DNA from: Azolla pinnata
Lineage: Eukaryota > Streptophyta > Polypodiopsida > Salviniales > Salviniaceae
DNA length: 44,021 nt
Assembly: GCA_037176905.1 (NCBI GenBank)
Contig: JBBBWG010031164.1
Location: 2,180 to 46,200 of the forward strand
Reading direction: 5' to 3'
The translations under genes were made by a program, and so were the position numbers. Of this stretch, positions 34,301 through 44,021 are shown one piece after another (within the stretch, counting starts at the first letter, position 1; the number at the start of each line of letters is the position of its first letter). The notes under the pieces are model-generated. The model did not search any database. It saw only the letters and a list, made by a program, of their open reading frames with translations, and had not been told where the DNA came from.

Positions 34301-37300
34301 GCTCAGCAACCTGCAGGACAATAGACAGACAGATATTTATTACATTTTTTATGTAAGAACTGTAAAAGAACAAAAAATGGAGATAGTCCTAAATTTACCT
34401 GTAAGACAGGTCTCAAAGGTCTTTCCAAGCTCAAGAAATCATCACTCTCAGGATATCCCCCTTTTGAGCTTAATGCACTAGTCATATAGTAGGTGTGTGA
34501 CCTAAGTCGAACTTGTCCTAACTGTCCTGTCAGCACACCAAGAACATAAGAACCTGGCCGCTGTGGAGGCAAGATCATCAGCACAGTATTTTTCCCAGGT
34601 TTCAAGCAAGGGCCGTGACTACTCCTCACAACCTGAAACCAAATATATGAAAGTATTAGTAGTAATATTCCCAATGGTTGTTGAGAGAAAATATGAGAAA
34701 CCTTTGTTTGAGATCAGTAAGAATTTCGGTGATCTTAAGAAACAATCACTATATCTATCACATAAATCGTTATTGGGGACAATAATAGTAGGAGGATACC
34801 TTCACACCTTCCTCAGGTGTAAATGTAGCAATTAATGTTACACTTAGAGCATCCAATGTTATTTCTCCAGGAAATCCACTCCACACGGAGATTGATAAGT
34901 TTCCAGGATCCCCCTCACAAAGCTTGAGAGGAGATCCATCCTTTCCTGAAAATGTGATTAGTGATGACACATCCAATGAAACTGGACTCTTTAATGCAGT
35001 ATGGGCCAATTTTAGCACTTCTGATTGTATAGTATGGCGTTCTTCCTCTTGCAACAGATTCCTCTCCAGAGATAATAGCTTGATACAAGAAAGGAGATAA
35101 CCAGGTAGATCTTGAAGTTGCTTCTGACAATCTGCAAGACTGGGGAGAACTTCTGCTAGTAACGCACGCCACCCATCTCCAGCATACATCGCGCAGACCT
35201 TTTCATACAGTTTTACTGCAGAATCATAGTTACTGCACCTATAGTGAAAGTCAGCTATTTCCCTATCCAACACAACACCATGTCGTTTGCGCCACGAGCG
35301 ATGATAATTGTCTGCAGCTGCTTTCGTGAGCTCAATGTAGAAATCCTGGCATAGACACCTCATGTTGAATTCCGGATGTTCATGCAAGCACCATTAAACA
35401 GTACATACGTACTGCCCTACCTCAAACTTCTCAACAGAAGAAAGCACATCCTTGAGCTTCTCATCGGTAATCGTACTTTGGATAGCTGCCTCTGCAGCTG
35501 CATAGATTTCAGGCAAACGCATAGGTCTATCAACATGCCCTGCACCTGGGCTCGTAGCATTCCCTGAGTTCAAATTGCCAAATGACACTGATCGATGGGG
35601 TGTAGTGGTTACTGGAGTGGATGGAGACATCAGTGGAGCAATACTATCACCAGCTGGGCTGCCAAAAACACTTATATCAGCACAAGTATACACAGCTATT
35701 AAAACAAGCCGAGTTCTAGCATCTAAAGCAGCCAAAATGCAAAAATCAAGTCTATCACACTATCACTCAGGAATTATACCTCATTTTATTGCTTAATCGT
35801 GAATCAAAAATTTCTCCCATATTCCCAACAGATAGTGCAGCTCTTCTTCTATTGGCATCTCTAAGAAGCGATGAAGGTGCCAGAGGTAGTGCCTTTCTTA
35901 AGATCCCAAAGGGTTTCGGTTTCTCAGGTGCAATCTGCTGAATCAACAGAAGTGAACCATTGCACCATACATGTTCAATCTTATTAGATTGTATCAAACC
36001 AACAGTTCACCTTAGCTTTTTCTGCAATAACATCATCTGCATTAGTGGGAATTGCAGGCCAAACAATTGGCTTGGGCCAAGAAAGCATGCTCAGAGATGC
36101 ACTGGTCAAATAAATAAGAATGCATTAATACCAGAAATGGAACAAACAACTACAAACTGTGATGGCATTTATGTTACCAATCGCAACAATGGAAAATACT
36201 AGTACCTGTTATATGGACTCCTCTCTATACATTTCCCATATCCTATAAGATCTCCAAGTCTCATAGCCTATTTAGCCCATAAAAGTGAGTTAGATTAGTG
36301 ACAACATTCGATCGCAAGTTTGCACATGTCCAATATTATTGAGATCACAAACAGCATCTAATTTATCAGCCATTCATTGTCCCCCATTTGTGTGGTAGCA
36401 GTTTCATGGATCATACAAATTAAAAACACTGAAGGGAGAAATTAGAGAAAAGACACCTTTATTCTTGCTAATGCATAAAGATCAGCTTGAAGACGGTAAA
36501 ACTCTTTCTGTCCTTCCACTGTAAATAAATCAGCATTAAACTGTTTCCCCGTCTCTCTCACCAGTGACATGCATGCTGTGACAGCCCACACTTCTCTCAG
36601 ACAGAAAGGAATATTTTTCTGAGAAAGACCAACTCAAGTTGTAAAAGTTGTATCTCGGATAGGAACACATTGGACATGTCATCTCTGCAACAACAGAAGT
36701 GAAATACTAACCTCATGCTCCAACAAAATCTTTGAGAAAGAGATAATAAAAGAGAGCCCCCTAGCAGCAACATCTATGAGCCGACCAAGTTTAAACAGTA
36801 CCTGTAATAAGAGATTTAGACAGAAAATCAGACATAAGGGCTAGGATATCATTGTACCATGATCATAATTGAGACAAGTCCATACAAAAGACCATGATAA
36901 AATAAACACCTTTTGTCTAATTTTCCATACCTTTTGTTTGATGACCTATTTCCTAGGTTCACATACATAAGAGTTAGAAAACCAAAACGAACTATATCCA
37001 CGGAAACTTGTTGCACAATAACTAAGGGGGCATCTTCCCTGTATTCAGATATGGGACGGTATTTCATAAGACTAGATTTCCGGGCAATAGAGTATCGATT
37101 TCTTTGTCCATGCATAATTTTGTGCCTTGTGAAGTTGAAACATGGCGCATAAAAATCATGGCAATGCTTGTTATTTACAGAAAACTAATTCACTGGTAAA
37201 AAATTAAGTAAATATGGTAGTTCAATTAAAGTCAACTAATCTGTAAAAACCCCTCAAGCCATTTCATTCATCATTACCACAAAAGCTTAACACCCACAAG

Positions 37301-40300
37301 CATACATATTCAGGTATGGGAAAGTATTCCATAAGACTCGATTCCAGTGATGTCTAGTTGTATTATCATCAAATAATTATCCATATCATAAATACTAAAC
37401 AAGCACCATGATTTCCAGGCAACAGAGTGTCAATTTCTTTGTGCAAGCATAATTTTGTGCCTTGTGAATTTGAATCATGGAGCATAGAAATCATGACTAT
37501 GTTTTGTTGTTTACAGAACTTATTCAGTTGTAAAAAATTACGTAAATTTGGTAGTACAATTAAATTAAACCATTCTGTCAGAATCCCTCAAGCCATTTCA
37601 TTCAACATTACCATTAAAGCTTAACACCCACAAGCATCCATATTCAGATATGCGAAAGTATGCCATAAGTCTAGATTGCTTCAAAGAAATTCACGAGGAT
37701 GGGATATCATTGACATCATAATTGCATCTGTGGCACGTGATGAGCAAAAATCAGAGCAGCTATTGCATACATTTCAACAAGACCTTGTTTATACTGTAAA
37801 TTTCCAAATTAATGAAAGATTGAACTTATATTCATTTGAAATGACTTACAGTTATCCTGAAGCTAGATGCATACTAAAAAAGCACTCCTTATTGTCCTCA
37901 TTATAAAGATCTAGAACGTTCTATGTGGAATATTGACACACGGAAGCATTGACACTCACATTAGCTTGACATGCAAAAATATATTGTCTGAAGTCAAATT
38001 CCCAGAATGTATCATCTTCAATGACTTGACCAAGGGGTTTTCGACTCTGATCCAGTAAGGCTGAAGAATCATCACCTGCATCCTGCCCACCAAATCTCCT
38101 CTGTTTTGTCGTAGATATACTGACTATAGACACAAAGAATCAAAACATGTTATAAAGAGTTTACATTCAAACTCAATCTGTGCACTGAACACACATAGAT
38201 ACACACATATCATGCTCAAAGTCTCTGCCCATGCCAATGCAGGATCTTGATTAGCAAGAACTGGAATGAGATAGTAAACAATACATAACACACGTTCATT
38301 CTCAACAAATGAGTGTGTTAAGCTTGCATTCACCATGTATAACTTCTCTGAGGACATAAGATTTTCATGCGACAGATAGCAATTTCTAAATTTCCAACAA
38401 TAGGACATGATTTGCATTGTTATTGATTGGTGAAACCTGACTCCAAATAGCATTGTTCCAGTTCATCATACTCGCGTAAAGCATCTTCTTCTAATTGAGC
38501 CATTTGAAACATGAATGCTAAACTTTCCTGCAGTTTTATGATGCCCAATAGTCAGAATAAGTTTGAACAAAAACTTTTATTTATAAAAATGTTGCATAAG
38601 GATGTACCTTGAGTATGAAAAAGTTACAAAAACTCCAAGTTCGAGAAAAACGATTTTCTGTTAGATTACGGATTTCATCTTCATAGAATTGCATCCGCCT
38701 TTCTAAAGTTACACGAATGCACTCCACTATCTTGCTTTCAACATCTTCCCAAAATGCTGCATCTGCTATATGCATGTCCAATTTACAACACCTAATGTAA
38801 GAAAAAATATCAGATGCAGAAAATGGAACAGAAATTATGTTCAAATAATAAAAAAATGCTTTATATATCACAGGAACCATAGTTCAACACAAATTAATAA
38901 ATAAATAATCTGTAAGCCTTTTCTAAGAGATATATTGCTTCATATACAATAAAATTGTTGAATGACCTACCTCTCCCTCCTTTTGGAACTGAAATCTACT
39001 TCAAGTTTCCCATACACTTTTCTTATCAGCTTTCCTCCTTGATCATTAGCGAGCTGCGCTTTCGAAACAAAGACAATGAACCATTCCTGTTCCTCATTTT
39101 GTGTTATCAACTTCAAACGTGGCTTTAAGATTGTCTTATACTCATCAAGGTCCTGGCTCCAAGAATAAGTGCATAGCCAACATTAATCTCTCAGCAAATA
39201 GAAGTCTGAAAGAGTTATAAATTACAGGATGATTGAAATTTTTTCCTTTTACTTTTATACAAAGAAGGAATGTTATCTTAACATCCTAACCAAGATCCCT
39301 AACCAACTTCCACCACAATCTTGAGAATATGACAAGAACCATTGCATCAATATTGATGGAAAAGGACAAACAAGAGACATGCCCTGACACAATTTAGTAA
39401 GTGTATAATAAGAAGATTTGGAAGCAGAGTAAGGGATGTGCATGTGCAAATGCATGTGATGAGAAGAGAGTGTACTCTCAAATCAAGTAGTTAGCATATT
39501 GAAACCATAGAAGTAAGGTCTTATGCCTACTTATGTCAGAACTTGACTCAAGGAGGATAACATGAGGAGAGCTCAAGAAAAATCAACAAAAGAGACTTGG
39601 AAACCATATAAAACAGCATGAGCATTTTATAGCTCATGTGATAACATGACCATTGTATTTTATTTTACATAACCTGCCAAAGTTAGCATATGACTACCTA
39701 CATTATCTTAAGATCCACATATATTAATCCTAAAGCATATTCTATGATTCTAATTGAATGCTGCATACCCTTATTCATTCCCAGTAAGATTAAGCATTGT
39801 TATCATTTTGTTAGAGGTAAAAATACCTCACATGTTACAAGAACCACAGTGGCATACGGCTCATGAAACCAAAATGCAGTTTGTTCGTGTGGAATTCTGT
39901 TTCGCAGCCGAGAATCAGTAGTGAGGATGTACTCCACTGGCAGCTTGTCCAAGGTAACAGGATTACGAGCCTTGCTGGTTAGGCATGCTCTCCTGAAGGG
40001 TACACGCGCCTCGAATCCTTCTCTCACAATTGGCCATAGATCATTCACATCCTCAACTGCACTCAAAAGATCAACCACAAGCTATGTCTATAAGCAGTAT
40101 TTGAAGCATAGAGCTTTAAAAGCACTAGATTGGAATAGCAAACACAAGCCATTTTCTTTCTATAACTGAGGATCATACATAGCATTCACGTCTTGATTTC
40201 TGATATCTCCGAAGGAGAAGCCTTTCACTGAATCTCACCCTAAATCCTCACTGATGCAGAAGAAAGAAACCAAACAAAACAAAAACAAAAAGAACAAAAA

Positions 40301-40400
40301 GGAAAAATGCGACGGCCGAGAAATGGCAAAGCTTACTGGCGACGACGAGGTGATCACAGGAGCTTTTCAGGGATTGGAGGTGAGCGAGCATGGCAGCCAT
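31305..40400 (-). CDS. TRS130: TRAPPII tethering complex subunit TRS130 (TRAPPC10-like)
   Basis: TRAPPII-specific subunit acting at the trans-Golgi network with Rab-A GTPases; Arabidopsis TRS130 (CLUB) is needed for cell-plate assembly and polar secretion. Exons on the minus strand: 40400-40337, 40056-39827, 39152-38971, 38791-38608, 38527-38437, 38123-37960, 36801-36712, 36618-36457, 36267-36206, 36101-36011, 35937-35780, 35658-35421, 35345-34800, 34632-34399, 34310-33721, 33495-33411, 32278-32083, 31997-31681, 31577-31305; 3957 nt, 1318 aa, all in phase. The Arabidopsis protein is about 1260 aa. Family runs in order: MAAMLAHLQSLKSSCDHLVV, EPYATVVLVTCEDLDEYKTI, LKPRLKLITQNEEQEWFIVF, KLEVDFSSKRRERCCKLD, FCNFFILKESLAFMFQMAQL, DVSSLITFSGKDGSPLKL, PPQRPGSYVLGVLTGQLG. 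The TRAPPC10 C-terminal region follows (IQWRIERIKE, DPDHWMIAGRKKG, IPLVAGYVRPP). No membrane segment is seen. Exon 11 has a CAGCAG tandem acceptor. Confidence 0.95.
32304..32375. repeat. ATCT/ATCC tetramers then (CT)n in TRS130 intron
   Basis: ATCT and ATCC units alternate for about 40 bases, then CT-rich sequence ends in about ten CT units. It lies close to the acceptor side of the 1132-base intron between TRS130 exons 16 and 17. Confidence 0.85.
37042..37680. repeat. Diverged tandem duplication, about 335-base unit, in TRS130 intron 6
   Basis: Landmarks repeat in the same order: TATTCAGATATGGGA-like at 37042, 37307 and 37641; TTTCTTTGT(C/G)CA near 37099 and 37434; TTTTGTGCCTTGTGAA near 37118 and 37454; AGCCATTTCATTCA near 37257 and 37591. 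The spacing is about 334-336 bases. The first unit lacks about 70 bases that follow GATTCC in the second unit. So there are two units plus the start of a third, all inside the 1158-base intron between exons 6 and 7. Confidence 0.85.
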
Positions 40401-42007
40401 GGAGGACCCGGCGGATGAGTGAATCTGGGGGTGTTATAGATCAGGGAGCAGCGCAAGAAGCCGGCATTATCTTCTTCTGTCTCGTGTCTTGCTTCCCTTC
40501 CGTCGTCCGTCTCCTTCGTTCCGCGATGGGGAGGGGATCTCTGTCTGATCAGAGACGATCTGCAAAACTGCGAGTGATTTCTGCAGGTAGGCTCCTTGTG
40601 TCTCGAAATTACAAAACTGGCCCCAGTCCCAAGTTTTCTTCTTCATGCTTCCTTCTGTTATTTCCTTGACTCTGAACCCAAAAAAATGTTTGGGATCAAC
40701 AAAATCAGGAAAACACATACAATAACAGAATCAGGAGAGCACATACGATGATATAATACAACAAAAAGATTTTGTATGATTATTATATTATACGATGTAT
40801 AGTGTAAAGTCCTTTTCGATCTCGCACGTACAAAGGATATATGGTGAGGCTGATCGGGGGGATTCTTCAGTGTAAACTGTTTTGGCTCAAACGCGCAATC
40901 TTTGACGCTCTGGTAATCCTCGTCTCTTGGTAACACAGAAACTCTCATCTCCTTCTCCTGATGTTGCTTCTACAACAAGGGGTTTTTTCCACCTCGAGAG
41001 TCTCTCAACCGAATTTTCTATCGATTTGCTCAAGCTCTATTACATGCAGTTTTGGGTAGACTTGAAGTCATTACTTGAATTCCACAATGAACATTGTTCT
41101 ACAACATCATATAACCGTTTCTTGAAGAAGTCGGCAAAAGCTATTACAGCCATGCCCAAGAACAACCGGAGCCAAACAACAAACTAGTGAGTTCCAAACT
41201 AGGAAGCATCCTCTTATACTTCGAGTCTCACGTTTCTTCCATCAACGTCTCCATACTGATTACTTATACTCCAAGCTGCATTTTATCCCTTGAACTACCC
41301 AAGCTTTGATGGATTACTAAGAACATGCCAACTATCACAACCGACACTTTGAATATGATGTTGATTTCAAAGACAAGAGACAAGGATTGATGAGGTGAGA
41401 AGAAAATGCAATACGAACATGTTACAGCAGAATAGCATTGTGACGCAACTTCTCAAAAATCATCACTTGATGTTCAAAAAACATAACAAAACTATGATTA
41501 AAACGTGAATGAATTTAGATACATTTTCTGAGCTTGGAGATCGGGGAACAAAAAGGAAGGGAAAACATGGAGAGGCTTTTCCATCATTCAGTTTTGATTT
41601 TGGAGAGCGCCTTCACGAAGGTCCACATAGTTTCCAGCTAGAAATAAGGCTGTATAAAAGCCATGAAATGCCATGGACAAAGAATCTATCCAGTAATACA
41701 CTATGGAGACAAATGATGATGATGATGGTGATGAGGATGGTGACAATGATAATGGAGAGTGGTGGTGCTGCTGATGATGATATAATAGCAGATCCCAACA
41801 TTGACCTACGGACAAGAACCAGAAGTTGCACTTGGTACCTTAGACTTGCTTGATCCTGCCATATGTCAATGGGAAGTCTAGGGCCAAAAAACATACCCAT
41901 CGAAGAAAATCCAAAACCAAAAGAAGGGAAACAACGATTTGCGATGAATCCATGATACATAGAAGATGTATATATAGCACCATTCTGAATGCCGATGCCC
42001 TCAGCAA
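40401..42007. other. Intergenic region: TRS130 promoter side and GAUT 3' UTR side
   Basis: No gene is recognised. The left part should hold the TRS130 promoter and leader; the right part, from roughly 41.5 kb, is probably the GAUT 3' UTR. A GATGAT-rich stretch lies at about 41714-41785 and an AT-rich stretch with ATTATTATATTATA near 40780-40793. Short reading frames here are scattered in all frames without recognisable motifs. Confidence 0.45.
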
Positions 42008-44021
42008 TTAACTGATATTGCATTGCTGTAGAAATGGGTGCTCATATGTTACATGCCTCGTCCAGTAGTTCTTATACTTCGACATACCGAGTTCCAACCA
42101 GGGCTTCATGTTCCCATTATAATGGATCACAGCCGCACCTTCAATCTCACCCCGATCTACACTTGGATTATAGCCTAGACCCAAAACATGCCATGATTTC
42201 TCAAGAGGATGAGTCAAGTTGTAGAATGTGATGAGGCCCGGTGGTAATGTCCCAAGCTTCCAAAGCACTCTGTCTTCGTTCTAGACCAATAGACAGGAAA
42301 AAAACAGATAACATGTTGGTTTAGCTATTTAAAAACACAAGCAAAATTGGTCAAGCAAGTTTATGACACTGTTATAATTAAGTTCAAATATAGTTTGTTC
42401 GGCTTGATAAATGCAACTCAAAACATCGGTTATTGAGCTGAATTTCAAGAGAGAAGTTCTTGTTATGGAAAGGCCACCTTCAGTAAAAAGATATTATGGA
42501 CAAGAAAGGTCAGTTAGCACGGTAAAAGGATACCACAGATCATCTACGGACCAACAAACCTGCCTAAGTTAGATGTGAACAATCACAATTTGGTTAAAGA
42601 CACTCGAAGAAAATAACAGTTAGTCAATTATACTAGTTGAATTTAGACAACACAAGATAAAAGTGGAAAACAGTACACCATGAAGAGTCAGTTAAGTCAG
42701 TTACCATGCAAAAGCCAAGCTACAGAGTGAAGGAAGCATTCATTGAATATACCAATGCAGTCCACATTCTCTTACCATGTCTTGCCACTTGTGGTAGATG
42801 CCTGTAATATCCTTGGTCTTCCACTGTTGCAGATCAAAGATATTCATGCCATAAGCCCAGCCACATGCATTGGGATCAAAGTTCTTCTTGATATGTGGAT
42901 TTGAGAAATTGAGATACTTATCGAACCGATGGAAGCTATGCCCACACGTCTCAACAGCACCATTCACTTTTCCATGCAGATCCACACTCCAGAGAGGGGT
43001 TAAATCTTTTTGCACAACAATGTCATCATCTAGGAAGAGGATTTTATGAAGTTTTGGGTAGACTTCCGGCAGGTAAAAGCGAAGGTGATTCAACATTGAG
43101 AGATATTTAGGGTTTCGATACTTAAGACTAGACGTGCCAGCGGCTAATGTGGTTGGATGATCTGCTTTGAAATAATACTCTTTCATTGCAGCTGATTCTA
43201 GCTGCCTTAGAACAGGACAGTAACTTGAATTGAGCCATGTGAAGTCATCAATATTATGGACCTCAATAGTAGCATTTCCAGGAGGATTCACTATAAACCA
43301 CATTCTCATTGCAGCATAGTTCAGTTTGTCAGTTACAAGATGGAACACATGCTTCCATGGCTCCTGTTAAAGCAATCCCAAAATATGAACAACAGGTCAT
43401 AAGTATCATAAATTTAAGAGAAAGAGAAGCATGATTTTTTCACATAAAAAAGACTAGCATAAAATCTAACAGATATTACAACAGGTTGAATTTAAAAGAT
43501 ATTATGTCCATCTAGCAAGATGACAATCTATGTCAATCCAAAATGGTCAAGTAAAAGATATTTGTTATGGTTATAATTTACCTTAGCAGCAAGAACAGTT
43601 GAATTAACTACCACTGAAGCAGCAAGAACGTTGTCTGAAAATAAAGCATAATGAAAAAGCTTATTGTCTTCGAGGTTTTCCTGGCCAGGGAATTCTCTTT
43701 CATGCTCAGTTAGTTTGTAGTACTCAATTGTAAGTCGCATTGATAGACAGTGTATTCCCTTGGGAAGTGTTTTTGCCGCTAACTGGCTCAAAAAGGTGCT
43801 TTGCTTCTTTAGTACATGTGCTTGCTCTTCAGCTAACTGTAACATTGCTCTTAGCTTTTTTGTTATGCCTGGACAGTCGTACAGTTTCTGCCTTGCAGCT
43901 GCAAGTGTCTGTCCCATAGCCTTAATTCTTTCAGAGGCACTGCAACACTATCAAAACAAACATGTTATAACTAATTACAAAAGAGCTGCTAAGAATATAA
44001 AGACCGTTGAAAGCTGGGTCT
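42008..44021 (-). CDS. GAUT: Galacturonosyltransferase, GAUT1-4 type, 3' part only
   Basis: Golgi type II membrane glycosyltransferase of family GT8 that adds galacturonic acid from UDP-GalA to homogalacturonan, the backbone of pectin. Exons visible on the minus strand: 43939-43582, 43363-42776, 42280-42008; 405 codons plus stop, all in phase. Sequence from 43940 to the window end is intron, so the N-terminal membrane anchor and stem lie outside. The stem region reads IKAMGQTLAAARQKLYDC; the GT8 domain begins near HYALFSDNVLAASVVVNSTV. The metal-binding DxD is in KILFLDDDIVVQKDLTPLW; other markers are NPNACGWAYGMN-like (DPNACGWAYGMNIFDLQQWK), LWKLGTLPPGLITFYNLTHP and HYNGNMKPWLELGMSKYK. The end is FLQQCNIS. 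Similarity to GAUT1, GAUT3 and GAUT4 is high; I cannot tell which without the N-terminus. Confidence 0.95.

Noticed and set aside
1..44021. CRISPR arrays, operons, prophage or other prokaryotic systems
   Set aside because: The window is plant nuclear DNA with intron-split genes; none of the repeats has a repeat-spacer structure.

Overview
This is nuclear DNA from a land plant. Every recognisable gene is split by many mostly short GT-AG introns. Two proteins carry plastid-targeting style N-termini, one is a plant cell-wall GAUT glycosyltransferase, and there is a run of the plant telomere heptamer TTTAGGG. I compared the proteins with Arabidopsis and rice relatives from memory. They are clear orthologues but not close to either, so I cannot name the lineage; an early-diverging or seed-free plant is as possible as an angiosperm. 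A run of exactly 100 N (10871-10970) marks a scaffold gap.

Layout. Plus strand: a SIN3-type corepressor (2735-9369, 22 coding exons, 1364 aa), then, across the gap, actin-related protein 6 (12390-15925, 7 exons, 477 aa). Minus strand, all in one direction: plastid Iojap/RsfS (20139-17962, 5 exons, first exon uncertain), aspartate-semialdehyde dehydrogenase (25860-21166, 11 exons, 407 aa), the TRAPPII subunit TRS130 (40400-31305, 19 exons, 1318 aa), and a GAUT1-4-type galacturonosyltransferase whose 5' part lies beyond the window (42008 to past 44021). I built the exon models by hand from splice sites, reading-frame phase and remembered family motifs. All coding models close in frame, which is strong internal support, but no transcript or database was consulted.

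Non-coding parts. 600-1380 is a degenerate CATCTG-type hexamer array upstream of SIN3. 11.9-12.25 kb holds seven TTTAGGG units next to a 34-bp minisatellite in front of ARP6. 20.43-20.56 kb holds an imperfect inverted repeat. 25.9-31.3 kb has no recognised gene and has an SSR-dense first third that includes five TTAGGG units. A TRS130 intron contains a diverged tandem duplication of about 335 bp.

How the genes relate. SIN3 (histone deacetylase scaffold) and ARP6 (SWR1 complex, H2A.Z deposition) are both chromatin regulators. Iojap (plastid ribosome) and ASADH (plastid Asp-family amino acid synthesis) are both plastid proteins. TRS130 (post-Golgi trafficking, cell plate) and GAUT (pectin synthesis in the Golgi) both bear on wall building. 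This is ordinary eukaryotic gene order, so shared regulation is not implied. I found no convincing new biological system. The points most worth a second look are two GC-AG introns in adjacent genes, an N-terminal extension on ARP6, the conflicting frames of the Iojap first exon, and the SIN3 3' intron whose removal leaves the protein unchanged.
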